Positions 18,039-27,197 of a stretch of 64,000 bases of DNA are shown here, one piece after another (the first letter of the stretch is position 1; each line of letters starts with the position of its first letter). The stretch covers positions 31,225-95,224 of the forward strand of contig NZ_JAJQYA010000017.1 of NCBI RefSeq assembly GCF_021729155.1, read 5' to 3'. The translations under genes and the position numbers were made by a program. The DNA is from Membranihabitans marinus. GTDB taxonomy: Bacteria > Bacteroidota > Bacteroidia > Chitinophagales > Saprospiraceae. The notes beneath the pieces were generated by a model. That model saw only the letters and a program-made list of their open reading frames with translations, ran no database searches and was not told the origin of the DNA.

Positions 18039-21000
18039 TTACAATTCGGATTTCGATCTCGAACCAAAAATAAAATTATAGAAACTGTCAAATTCCTTCC
18101 TATAGCTAAGACCGACACCGAATTTGGCATTTTTCTCAGTTCGATATGGTTCTGTTCTTTGATATAGATTGGCCTTTAGGCGATGATCCTCAGTGATGGC
18201 GTATTCTATTACAAAATCATGAGTAATCAAAGTATTGGCATTAAAAGCCGATCCCGTTAAAAGATTGGCTTCTGTTCGGATTCGCAGTCGATTGTCCAAA
18301 AATCCAAACTCTGGTTGTAAAATAATTTCATTACCCGTTTTCACCCCGGTGTTGACGTCACGTTCATAGGAATTTCGATATACATTATAACCTACATTGA
18401 GTTCTATATCGGAAATAAAGGCTACATCATCCAGTGACGACTGCAGATATTCCGTAATAAAGAAAGACAATTGATTGGTCAGCACTTCAGACACCGTATT
18501 CACAACCGTCCCATCAATATTTACCACCGATGATACACTGGGGATAAAAGATCGCGCTATCAACAAACCGAATACTTGTTTATTGATTTCATTCTGATCA
18601 TCTTTTAATACCCTCATTCGATCTTCCACGTAATTTTTGATTTGACCTGACAATTCAGGGAATTCAATGTTGAAATTGATCTCGGGTGAAAACAAGTCAC
18701 CACTGAGATGAAGAAACAAATCGACTGGCGTTGCATTCTGCGCCAACTCTTGCAATCGATCATCACTTACGTTTAGGTATTCGATAATAAAATTGTAAGG
18801 TGGAGTACGCACTGAATACGAAGCATCAAGGTCAATTTTGGCATCGAGAGGATCCCCATTCCAAGTAATGGTCCCTCCCCTATTTATTTTAAACGATTTT
18901 CGCGTAAAGTTCAATTGTGCAAATAAATATTGCCCAGAAATCACTTCATAGGTTCCCTGCATGGTAAAATTGCCGGAACGACTCATCTCCATATGCAGTT
19001 CACTAAAACCTCGAGATCTTAGAATATCTCCGGAAGATTCGTCGAGAATAATGGAAACTTCACAATCTTCCGTAAGGGTTAAATCTAGATTTAGTTTTAG
19101 TCCTTCTATCTTAAATCGTCCGTTGTCTACTTTGATATTGTCGTATTCTTCAAAAGTATTATTGCTAATAAAATTAATAAAGAAATCTTCATTTCGATCC
19201 ACCGATATCGTCGATGATATAGGGATAGAGATATGTGATGTAGGTCCTGTTCGAGCTTGAACATCCATATTCAGTTGAGTAAACGGGCCAGAAATGTGAA
19301 GTGATGCCTTGCCCAGGCCTCGTCCATAAAATAAAGCTCCTTCGGTGTTCTGAGTATTTAACAGCAAAAATTTATCGGAAGACACCCTAGTATCCATCCT
19401 AAAATTGGTCAAATGATCATGTCTTATCCCTCCGGAAACATCAGCTAAGTTCCCCTCTGAATCCACCATATTGATATCGTCAAAATCAATTAAATCATTG
19501 GACAAATCCACTCCTGAATTAATAAACTTGTATTCTGTACCCAACAATGGTATCGTGGTTTTACCGTTGATCAAGGCACGTCCCCCAATATCCGCCTGTT
19601 GACCATCACTTTCCAAAGTGACAGAAGCATTGACATATCCAGAGGTTTGATTAATGATATCGGACATCAAAAACTCTAATACCAATATTGGAAATTGATT
19701 GGCTTGAATGTCAAAATCAAATATGGGTATCTTATTCTCGTCTTTATTGAATATATCATAAGCTCCCTTAGCGATCATGGTTTTCTTCCCCTTGTTCTCA
19801 AAATTCATAGAGACATTGGCCATTTGTTGAAGTCCCAATGTATAGAACAAGGTCGTAAATGTACCAAAATTTTCATTGTTGATTACCATATCTTGAACAA
19901 TGGTTTCAACCTCTAAACCAGTGAGATTAAAAATATTTTCAACCCCAATCACGACATCACCACTGCCGCTAAATTTAAATTTCCCATTGGGAAAAAATCG
20001 ATCTAAAAACTGAATATCTACATTTCGCACTCCTGCCACCATGGATTCATCAGTAGCACTCTGGACATATAGATTTCTATCACCAGAAGTAAAGACAAGA
20101 TTATCCACAAACAACCTTCCTTTTCCCACACTGATGGAGTTTTCTTGATTGAGCATCCATTCGCGCTTCAACAACTCAAAAGAAGAACTATCTATGCCCA
20201 GCTCAAAATTTTTGTCGGCCTGAAACTCATTACTACCCGCTATATAAAAACGATCTACGATATTGTTAATCGATTTGGTTTCCAATTTAAAGCCCAATTG
20301 ATCGCCAATTAATTTGGCGTTTAGCTGCAAACTGTCGACAAATAAATTACCCGAGTGAAAATTATCTGCATACACTATCCATTCGTTATCCGTCTTACTG
20401 CCACTGGCATTAATATTGAGAGCCTCTATAATATTTTTATCAAATTGAATCTTTGGTGCCGATGCTTGAAAGTAGTACTCAAAATTTTCTCTCCCCCTGT
20501 TTCTATAGGTTAACGAAAGATTTAGATCGTGGATCGTATCCAATTTTGCATTGATTAAGTGACTAAACTCCTGGGTATCATTGACATCAATTACCATAGT
20601 AAAGTCATTGGAATAAATGGTATCCGAAGACAGATTGACATCGGGAAAATAACTGATAATCTGAGGATGGCGACTTTTCAGAATCTCATAAGTAGTACTT
20701 AGAATATTTTCCATATTAAACTGACCGTCTATATTGATAGACAAGATATCCGACCTCAACTTCCAATCTTTGAAATTATTCCCCCAGGATTTGGCATCGA
20801 AGGTAATCTCATTCATATGAAAGTCTATACTGTCCTCTCGGGTGAGAATAAAGTTATTGAGACGAGCATATCCACTGAGACTATCGATGGGCATAACTAT
20901 GAGGTCGACATCCACATTTCCTGAAAGTGCCACTCTGACATCGGATAAATTTAATTCATCTAATTGGGCATTGTTTATCCTTCCCAGCACATTGATCCGT

Positions 21001-22859
21001 GGAATAGCAGAAAAATCGATAATCCCGTTGAGTACAAAATCCAACTCCTCTTTATCCATGCCCAAACTCCCGTTGAATCGATTGTTTTCTACCCGGCCAT
21101 TTAACACAAAATCCTTGTAGGTATATCCTTTAAAATATATAGAGTCTACCCTTCCTTGAATAAAGGCCGTCATTTGATTTAGATTAAAACTTTCCCCCTC
21201 ATTGAGGTTTGCAGTCAAACTAACCCTACCCAAATCGGGATTGGCAAAGAAGGTACCTATATCAAAATTTTTCAGTCCAAATTCGGTGTTGTATTTAATA
21301 CTTTTTAGATTTAACTCTGTTCGATTATGAACGATACCCAATGCGGTCTTAGCTGTCAAATCACTGACCAGGCGATTTCCATTGACATCAACGGATCCGT
21401 AAATGCCAATATTGACTAAGGAATCCAATCCCAGAGGAAAGTCTATAAAAGAGAGATTCTTTTTAAGATACCAACTAGGTATTGACGTCTTCTTAAAATT
21501 AAAAGTATATCTATTGGGAAGTTCACTTAATACGTTTTTAATATGAAATCCACCACCGAGCAATAATCCATCATCAGACAATTTCCATTCTTCTGCCGTA
21601 AAATCGTTTAATGTGCCCCGCAATTTAAATTCAGCTTGATAAACTTTCTCGAGATTACCCTGCATCGCTTCATTGTCGGCCAAACTAGGAAATAAGGTAG
21701 CTATATCAACCATGTGAATTTGGCCTTCGGGTAAATCGGCTTGCCAATTGACTAGATTCTGAAAATCTAAGAAATTTTGAATTTTTGTAAAGTCAAACAC
21801 AAGATCTCCACTGACATAGGACTGCAATACATTAAAGTGAACATCATTCACTGTTAGTTTTGTCTCTTCCAATTCCAAATTACCAAACGAAGCCTGCTTA
21901 ATGGTCACAGAATCCGCAATATTAAACCCTACGCTGAAATCCTTGGCCAATACGTGATTTTCATCGGAATCTCCCTTTCCCAAACTTCCATTTATTTCTT
22001 TAAAATGAACGGTGTGGTTATAATCAGCTATATCTGTGTTCCAATTAAACACATTAAGACGTCCATCGATAATTTCAAGATCATCGACATCTAAATCAAA
22101 AAACCAAAAAATATGTTTTTTTTCCTCAGTGTCAACAATATTGTTTGCAATGGCTATTGAATCTTTTTCAGCTTGAATTTCAGCCAACAACAAACTGATA
22201 ATTGGATGATCTCCTGCCGTTTGTTTGGCTCCATAAATAGTCACATCGGGACGGGTAATGACCATATTCTTTAAGGCGTATTGATCGGAGAAGTTAGCAG
22301 AAGTTACTTCACCAGAGATTTGATCGGTAATGACATCTATATCAAATTTGGTTACCGTATCTTTAAAATTAAGATTAAAATAACTAACATCAATTTCACA
22401 GGGAGAAAACAAAAACCGCATAGGATCTTTATTCTCCTCGGTAAGTCCCATATTCCCACTCAATTTTTCTTTGGAATAGTTAAATATCCCTCGAAAAACA
22501 ACGGAATCGGCTTTTACACTCGAAAAGGTAATTTCTTTTCGAATCAATTTAATCGGATTGACATTTATAGCGACAGTGGCATCGGACAAGTACAACATCG
22601 TATCTAAGCCTTCCTTGGCCAGTAACAACCTCTGTATATGAATTTTATTAAAGGGTTGAAAATCAATATTTCCAACAGACACAGTTAAACCCAACTTATC
22701 TTTTAAGAATTGGGATGATCCATTGATTACTTTGGTTTGAACGGTAGACGAATTGAGGAATAAAACCAGACCGGAAAACAATAACACCACAAATAGAACC
22801 AATCCAAGTCCTATTCGCTTAAGTATTCTCCATTTATCTTTTTGTTCTGTTTCCACCAA
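18039..22859 (-). CDS. TamB-type giant envelope protein (DUF490)
   Basis: The 1606-residue protein has one N-terminal membrane anchor (about residues 14-32), a very long beta-rich body of repeated strand-turn units, and a C-terminal DUF490/TamB domain (about 1200-1590) with FSEINFNIEFPEL-like and QLSFFITEYLQ phrases. It is an AsmA-superfamily bridge protein; TamB homologues span the periplasm and act in lipid transport and outer-membrane assembly. TTG at 22859 is immediately followed by GTG, so the start is non-ATG. It lies 24 bases behind folP and the two are probably co-transcribed. Confidence 0.88.
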   Translation of the reverse strand: MVETEQKDKWRILKRIGLGLVLFVVLLFSGLVLFLNSSTVQTKVINGSSQFLKDKLGLTVSVGNIDFQPFNKIHIQRLLLAKEGLDTMLYLSDATVAINVNPIKLIRKEITFSSVKADSVVFRGIFNYSKEKLSGNMGLTEENKDPMRFLFSPCEIDVSYFNLNFKDTVTKFDIDVITDQISGEVTSANFSDQYALKNMVITRPDVTIYGAKQTAGDHPIISLLLAEIQAEKDSIAIANNIVDTEEKKHIFWFFDLDVDDLEIIDGRLNVFNWNTDIADYNHTVHFKEINGSLGKGDSDENHVLAKDFSVGFNIADSVTIKQASFGNLELEETKLTVNDVHFNVLQSYVSGDLVFDFTKIQNFLDFQNLVNWQADLPEGQIHMVDIATLFPSLADNEAMQGNLEKVYQAEFKLRGTLNDFTAEEWKLSDDGLLLGGGFHIKNVLSELPNRYTFNFKKTSIPSWYLKKNLSFIDFPLGLDSLVNIGIYGSVDVNGNRLVSDLTAKTALGIVHNRTELNLKSIKYNTEFGLKNFDIGTFFANPDLGRVSLTANLNEGESFNLNQMTAFIQGRVDSIYFKGYTYKDFVLNGRVENNRFNGSLGMDKEELDFVLNGIIDFSAIPRINVLGRINNAQLDELNLSDVRVALSGNVDVDLIVMPIDSLSGYARLNNFILTREDSIDFHMNEITFDAKSWGNNFKDWKLRSDILSINIDGQFNMENILSTTYEILKSRHPQIISYFPDVNLSSDTIYSNDFTMVIDVNDTQEFSHLINAKLDTIHDLNLSLTYRNRGRENFEYYFQASAPKIQFDKNIIEALNINASGSKTDNEWIVYADNFHSGNLFVDSLQLNAKLIGDQLGFKLETKSINNIVDRFYIAGSNEFQADKNFELGIDSSSFELLKREWMLNQENSISVGKGRLFVDNLVFTSGDRNLYVQSATDESMVAGVRNVDIQFLDRFFPNGKFKFSGSGDVVIGVENIFNLTGLEVETIVQDMVINNENFGTFTTLFYTLGLQQMANVSMNFENKGKKTMIAKGAYDIFNKDENKIPIFDFDIQANQFPILVLEFLMSDIINQTSGYVNASVTLESDGQQADIGGRALINGKTTIPLLGTEYKFINSGVDLSNDLIDFDDINMVDSEGNLADVSGGIRHDHLTNFRMDTRVSSDKFLLLNTQNTEGALFYGRGLGKASLHISGPFTQLNMDVQARTGPTSHISIPISSTISVDRNEDFFINFISNNTFEEYDNIKVDNGRFKIEGLKLNLDLTLTEDCEVSIILDESSGDILRSRGFSELHMEMSRSGNFTMQGTYEVISGQYLFAQLNFTRKSFKINRGGTITWNGDPLDAKIDLDASYSVRTPPYNFIIEYLNVSDDRLQELAQNATPVDLFLHLSGDLFSPEINFNIEFPELSGQIKNYVEDRMRVLKDDQNEINKQVFGLLIARSFIPSVSSVVNIDGTVVNTVSEVLTNQLSFFITEYLQSSLDDVAFISDIELNVGYNVYRNSYERDVNTGVKTGNEIILQPEFGFLDNRLRIRTEANLLTGSAFNANTLITHDFVIEYAITEDHRLKANLYQRTEPYRTEKNAKFGVGLSYRKEFDSFYNFIFGSRSKSEL

Positions 22860-22883
22860 TTTAATTTAGGGTCAAACCTTGTT

Positions 22884-23780
22884 TTAAAATTCCATATTTA
22901 CAATATTATCAGAATTGAATTCCTCCCATATTTTAATACACTGAACGGCTTCTTTGACATCGTGCACTCGAAGTATCTTGGCACCTTTGGCCAAAGCCAA
23001 CATATGAACAGCAGTCGTTCCATTGAGTGCTTCTTCTACATTGACATCGAGTACATTTCTTATAAAGGATTTCCGCGATACACCGACCAATATCGGAAAC
23101 CTCAGTACATCATATGCATCCAAATAATGTAATAACGAAAAATTATGTACTATAGTCTTACCAAAACCTATGCCAGGGTCTAAAATTAGGTCTACAATAT
23201 TGGCTTTTTTAGCTGATTCGATTCTTTCTGTAAAATAATCGAATACACTGAGCACTACATTTTCGTAATGAGGATCATTCTGCATGGTTTCAGGCAGACC
23301 TTCCATATGCATAATTACAAATGGAACAGGATATTTCCCTACCACGTGTAACATGTCTTTGTCGTACATGCCACCAGAGATATCGTTGATCATGGCAGCC
23401 CCATGGGATAACACCCATTCTGCGACCTTACTGTGCAGCGTATCTACCGATATCAAAGCCTTGGGAAAGGTGGACTTCAATTCACTGAAGTAAATCTTAA
23501 TCCTTTTTAGTTCTTCATCTTCTGACAAAATCTTGGAACCTGGTCTAGAACTCATCGCTCCAATATCGATAAACCATGCCCCTTCTTTAATCATTTTGTC
23601 GGCACTGTAAATCATATCGTCAATGGCCTTAATTCTCGAAGCAGGATAAAACGAATCTTCATTAAAATTGAGTACTCCCATCACCTTAGGCGATTGAAGA
23701 TCAACGAGATGTCCATGACAATTTAAAGTATCATATGTAATCAAATTGATGTATCGTTTAACATGATTTATGGTTTGCAT
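22884..23780 (-). CDS. folP: Dihydropteroate synthase
   Basis: The enzyme joins p-aminobenzoate to the pterin diphosphate in folate synthesis. TIM-barrel motifs are all visible: VMGVLNFNEDSFY, IDIGAMSSRPGS, SVDTLHSKVAEWVL, MINDISGG, LILDPGIGFGK and VGVSRKSFI. The typical family phrase MGVLNVTPDSF has Asn-Glu in place of Thr-Pro, a mild variant. ATG 23780 was preferred over TTG 23789, which would add three residues. The product has 298 residues. tamB follows after 24 bases. Confidence 0.93.
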   Translation of the reverse strand: MQTINHVKRYINLITYDTLNCHGHLVDLQSPKVMGVLNFNEDSFYPASRIKAIDDMIYSADKMIKEGAWFIDIGAMSSRPGSKILSEDEELKRIKIYFSELKSTFPKALISVDTLHSKVAEWVLSHGAAMINDISGGMYDKDMLHVVGKYPVPFVIMHMEGLPETMQNDPHYENVVLSVFDYFTERIESAKKANIVDLILDPGIGFGKTIVHNFSLLHYLDAYDVLRFPILVGVSRKSFIRNVLDVNVEEALNGTTAVHMLALAKGAKILRVHDVKEAVQCIKIWEEFNSDNIVNMEF

Positions 23781-23894
23781 AAAGCACAAACCGAAATTTA
23801 AACGAATTTAGGGATTTGAGTTGATAAAATGAAAGAGTCTATTATGCTAATTCAGAATAGTAATCGAATTTCTCCCCTAGCTAGCAATAAAAAA

Positions 23895-24827
23895 CTAATT
23901 GGATGATTTAGAACTTTTAATAAAAGGGGCCAACCATTGTTTTTTTACCCCTTGGGGATATTCTTCATCTCCGGGAAATCCCAGCTCAATATTTTTACCA
24001 TCCTTTGGGATATAAGCTGTTTTAAAAATATAATCCCAAATACTAAGACTCTGACCAAAATTGGCTCCATAACGATGCTCATATGGCAATATCTTGGCGT
24101 GATGCCAGATGTGCATTTTGGGATTGTTCAACAAATATTTAAACGGTCCATAATCCCATCCAATGTTACTGTGATTGAGATGCCCCACTAGAATAGTAAA
24201 AACGTGAATTATAAAAAAATCCTGAATACCAAAACCTATCATAGCCAATGGTATATATTGCAGTGTCTTATAGACTACTATCTCCATCCAGTGAAAGCGA
24301 AAATGAGCCGCAAACCCCATTTCTTTTACCGAATGGTGTAATTTGTGAAATTCCCATAGGAAAGGAATTCGATGCAACAATATATGGATAAACCACTGCA
24401 CAAAATCTACTACAACAAACATGGTCAACCACTGTAAAACTACAGGCCAACTTCCTATTTCGACGGCTACAAGATTCTCCATCCCCCCCCAAGCCAAAAC
24501 ATCATTAAACATTTCAACAGCCACATCGGAAATTGCATTATATCCCACTAAAGAAAAAATAAAAAAATTGAATATCATATAGAATCCATCCAACCAAAAA
24601 TCTTTCCGAAAGGCAGTTCCTCGATCTACCCATGGTATAATGATTTCTATTACCCAGACCATTAATGACAATCCAATTAGCCAGTAAAAATAGTTATGCC
24701 AAGAGGGTTGAGTAATCTCTTGAAAGAGGTAATGACCATAGCCTGTAAATGAAGAAGTTAAAATTTCAATATACTTATCCAATTCTTCTACATTATTTAT
24801 TGTTCTAAAAAATAGGGAGTAAACCAT
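23895..24827 (-). CDS. Fatty acid hydroxylase/sterol desaturase superfamily membrane protein
   Basis: The 310-residue membrane protein has the di-iron histidine signature of the superfamily: HILLH (His-x3-His) near residue 148, HKLHH near 161, a following HFRFH, and WHHAKILPYEHRYG near 235. Four to five hydrophobic helices flank these motifs. Substrates vary widely in this group (sterols, sphingolipid acyl chains, alkylglycerols, carotenoids), and nothing here settles which applies. It is followed after about 100 bases by folP on the same strand, without evident functional link. Confidence 0.85.
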   Translation of the reverse strand: MVYSLFFRTINNVEELDKYIEILTSSFTGYGHYLFQEITQPSWHNYFYWLIGLSLMVWVIEIIIPWVDRGTAFRKDFWLDGFYMIFNFFIFSLVGYNAISDVAVEMFNDVLAWGGMENLVAVEIGSWPVVLQWLTMFVVVDFVQWFIHILLHRIPFLWEFHKLHHSVKEMGFAAHFRFHWMEIVVYKTLQYIPLAMIGFGIQDFFIIHVFTILVGHLNHSNIGWDYGPFKYLLNNPKMHIWHHAKILPYEHRYGANFGQSLSIWDYIFKTAYIPKDGKNIELGFPGDEEYPQGVKKQWLAPFIKSSKSSN

Positions 24828-25145
24828 TTAAAAATTCCAAAATTAAACTAATAAAAACAAAGTATTTGTTACAAAAGTCACAGAGTAAAAATACTGTCAG
24901 GGAGGACTCCTGGTTTATTCAAATAAATTGAAAACAAGGTCCTGAATCAAAATAAACAAATCTACTCATTATCAATAAATTACTATGACTTACTTCATTT
25001 AATCATAATAGGAATTTGATATTATAATTTGTTAGTATTTTTTTTGGAAAGAATTAAAATTCTAGGTATTTTTCTTAATTTATAAATTAGTTTTGTAGCA
25101 ATATTCAGGCCAATCGCTATCCACCAAAATCAAAAAACATAGACC
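24828..25145. other. Intergenic region between divergent genes
   Basis: AT-rich divergent promoter region. It holds candidate -7 boxes at 24838-24845 (minus) and 25088-25095 (TAGTTTTG, plus, 50 bases before the DoxX start). A weak hairpin lies around CAGGGAGGACTCCTGG near 24900. No repeat module is visible. Confidence 0.45.
24838..24845 (-). promoter_or_regulatory. Candidate -7 box for the hydroxylase-family gene
   Basis: The minus strand reads TAATTTTG, matching TAnnTTTG, only 10 bases upstream of the ATG. If used, the mRNA would have a very short leader. Confidence 0.4.
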
Positions 25146-25562
25146 ATGAAACGATCCTCGATGAATGAAAATATGACGAGTTTAATATTACGACTGATCT
25201 TTGGATTGTTTATACTATTCGGGCATGGCTGGAATAAATTAGTTAAAATTATTGAGGGTAATTTTGACTTTCAGTCGGTTTTTGGAATACCTTCTTCACT
25301 AACCTTAATTCTAGCCATCTTTGCCGAAGTATTATGTGCAGGTCTGTTGATTCTGGGTTTTAAGACACGTTGGGTCGCAACCATATTATTCTTTACCATG
25401 ATATCAATTGCCTTTACAGCACACAGCGGTGATCCACTCTTTATGTCCAATGCCAACACTGGAAACAGCAAAGAATTCGCCCTATTATACGCTGGAGGAT
25501 TTTTGGCCATTATGTTTATTGGAGGTAGAAAATACTCTATCGACGGCATACTAAATTCTTAA
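25146..25562 (+). CDS. DoxX family membrane protein
   Basis: The 138-residue protein has four hydrophobic helices and DoxX-family landmarks: LRLIFGLFILFGHGWNKL at the N terminus, a FAEVLCAGLLILG helix and the EFALLYAGGFLAIM helix with the conserved Glu. DoxX proteins are small quinone-reductase-like or thiol-stress membrane proteins, and their biochemical role is poorly fixed. The gene is monocistronic, with a small hairpin about 125 bases downstream and the riboswitch of nrdB beyond. ATG 25146 is used; a second ATG lies seven codons later. Confidence 0.85.
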   Translation: MKRSSMNENMTSLILRLIFGLFILFGHGWNKLVKIIEGNFDFQSVFGIPSSLTLILAIFAEVLCAGLLILGFKTRWVATILFFTMISIAFTAHSGDPLFMSNANTGNSKEFALLYAGGFLAIMFIGGRKYSIDGILNS

Positions 25563-25687
25563 CCAATCCAATTTAAACCATTGAAATTGTTATATTTATA
25601 CATCCCTGCCATTTTCTAATCGAATAAGAATTTTTGAACAGATACCATTGTTTAATGAGTCATGGATAATAAGTAAGAAATATACAG

Positions 25688-25709
25688 ATGACCTTCTCTC
25701 CTAGGTCAT
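25688..25709. terminator. Small hairpin downstream of doxX
   Basis: ATGACCT (25688-25694) pairs with AGGTCAT (25703-25709) around an 8-base loop. No clear T-run follows, so a terminator role is only possible. Confidence 0.3.
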
Positions 25710-25792
25710 TCATTATCACACATATATACATTTATCAACATTTGTTGGTAAGAATATCTAAAAAATAAAATAACTACCACCATCTTTGTATC

Positions 25793-26030
25793 AGCTTAGG
25801 TTTCGAAAAGACCCTCCGGTTTTGACGAATTAATAGGGAATCCAGTGCTTTTTTAGTTAAACTAAAAAATATTCTGGAGCTGTCCCCGCAGCTGTAAGCC
25901 TCATTGTAGGAAGTAAAACCTACTAAAAGGCTCTTGAGTAATCTATATACCACTGTTTTAAAGACGAAGAAGTCACAAAATGGGAAGGTGATTCAAGAGT
26001 GAGGTAAGCCAGAAGACCTGCCTATGTCTG
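25793..26030 (+). ncRNA. Cobalamin (adenosylcobalamin) riboswitch
   Basis: The leader of nrdB holds the conserved elements of a class I cobalamin riboswitch in order: GGGAATCCAGTG (about 25837), GCTGTCCCCGCAGCTGTAAGCC (from 25879, split here only by its helices), GGGAAGGTG (25982) and the B12 box GCCAGAAGACCTGCC (26008-26022). ATGTCTG at 26024-26030 could pair with CAGACAT at 26122-26128, which is followed by six T; that would place an on/off terminator just before the gene. The placement predicts that cobalamin represses this aerobic reductase. Ends are approximate. Confidence 0.93.
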
Positions 26031-26152
26031 TAATATCCATTGCTTTCGGTGTGAAAAGTAAGGTGGTTATAGATATATCATCATGTCATTAACCCCTGCT
26101 CATTAACTTAATCACCGTTTGCAGACATTTTTTAATTATTAAAGTAAAAGTC

Positions 26153-27124
26153 ATGCAAACCGAACCACTATTATGTGAAAACAAAGATCGCTTCGTCCTC
26201 TTCCCCATCCAGCACAGCGATATCTGGGAAATGTACAAACAACACGAAGCTTCTTTTTGGACAGCAGAAGAAATCGACCTTCAACAAGATCTTATAGATT
26301 GGAATAGTAGACTGTCCGAACAAGAGCAATATTTCATTAAGCACATTTTGGCCTTTTTTGCCGCCAGTGATGGCATTGTAAATGAAAATTTAGCCGTTAA
26401 TTTCCTCCAAGAAGTCCAATATCCTGAAGCGAGATGTTTTTATGGATTTCAAATAATGATGGAAAACATTCATGCGGAAACCTATTCCCTACTCATCGAT
26501 ACTTATATCCAAGAAAGTAAAGAAAAAGATTATCTATTCAATGCAGTAGAAAACATTCCCTGTATACAAAAGAAAGCGGAGTGGGCATTAACATGGATAG
26601 AAAATGGAAATTTTGCCGAACGTCTTATCGCTTTTGCTGCTGTTGAAGGCATTTTCTTTAGCGGTAGCTTTTGTTCAATATTTTGGCTAAAAAAGAGAGG
26701 TCTGATGCCTGGCTTGGCCTTTGCCAATGAACTTATATCCAGAGACGAAGGATTGCATTGTGATTTTGCCTGCTTGTTGTATAACCAGCATTTGGAAAAC
26801 ATCCTTCCTCGAGAACAAGTCCGGAAGATCATCATTGATGCTGTAACCATTGAAAAAGAATTTATTTGCGAGGCATTGCCTGTCCGACTCATTGGCATGA
26901 ACGCCGATCTCATGAGCCAATATATAGAGTTTGTAGCAGATAGGTTGTTGGTAGAATTGAACTGTGAACCAGAATACAAAAGCGCAAACCCCTTCGATTT
27001 TATGGATATGATATCCATTCAAGGCAAAACCAACTTCTTCGAAAAAAGAGTAGCCGAATATCAGAAGGCTGGTGTAATGACGAACAATGACAAAGATCCT
27101 TTTTCATTGGAAGAAGATTTTTAA
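26153..27124 (+). CDS. nrdB: Ribonucleotide reductase class Ia, small subunit
   Basis: The 323-residue protein carries the di-iron and tyrosyl radical centre that starts ribonucleotide reduction. Sequence style is strikingly that of eukaryotic R2. The phrases [10 protein letters not shown] (with the candidate radical Tyr), [52 protein letters not shown] and [22 protein letters not shown] supply the metal ligands and core helices. The C-terminal tail FSLEEDF is the docking peptide for the large subunit. It is the first gene of a riboswitch-controlled nrdB-nrdA operon. ATG 26153 lies 120 bases after the riboswitch. Confidence 0.96.
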   Translation: MQTEPLLCENKDRFVLFPIQHSDIWEMYKQHEASFWTAEEIDLQQDLIDWNSRLSEQEQYFIKHILAFFAASDGIVNENLAVNFLQEVQYPEARCFYGFQIMMENIHAETYSLLIDTYIQESKEKDYLFNAVENIPCIQKKAEWALTWIENGNFAERLIAFAAVEGIFFSGSFCSIFWLKKRGLMPGLAFANELISRDEGLHCDFACLLYNQHLENILPREQVRKIIIDAVTIEKEFICEALPVRLIGMNADLMSQYIEFVADRLLVELNCEPEYKSANPFDFMDMISIQGKTNFFEKRVAEYQKAGVMTNNDKDPFSLEEDF

Positions 27125-27197
27125 TGCCAAGTTTCATTTTTATCTAACATCTATTAGCACGGATATTTCTTATGCTAAATCAATAATTTAAAACAAC

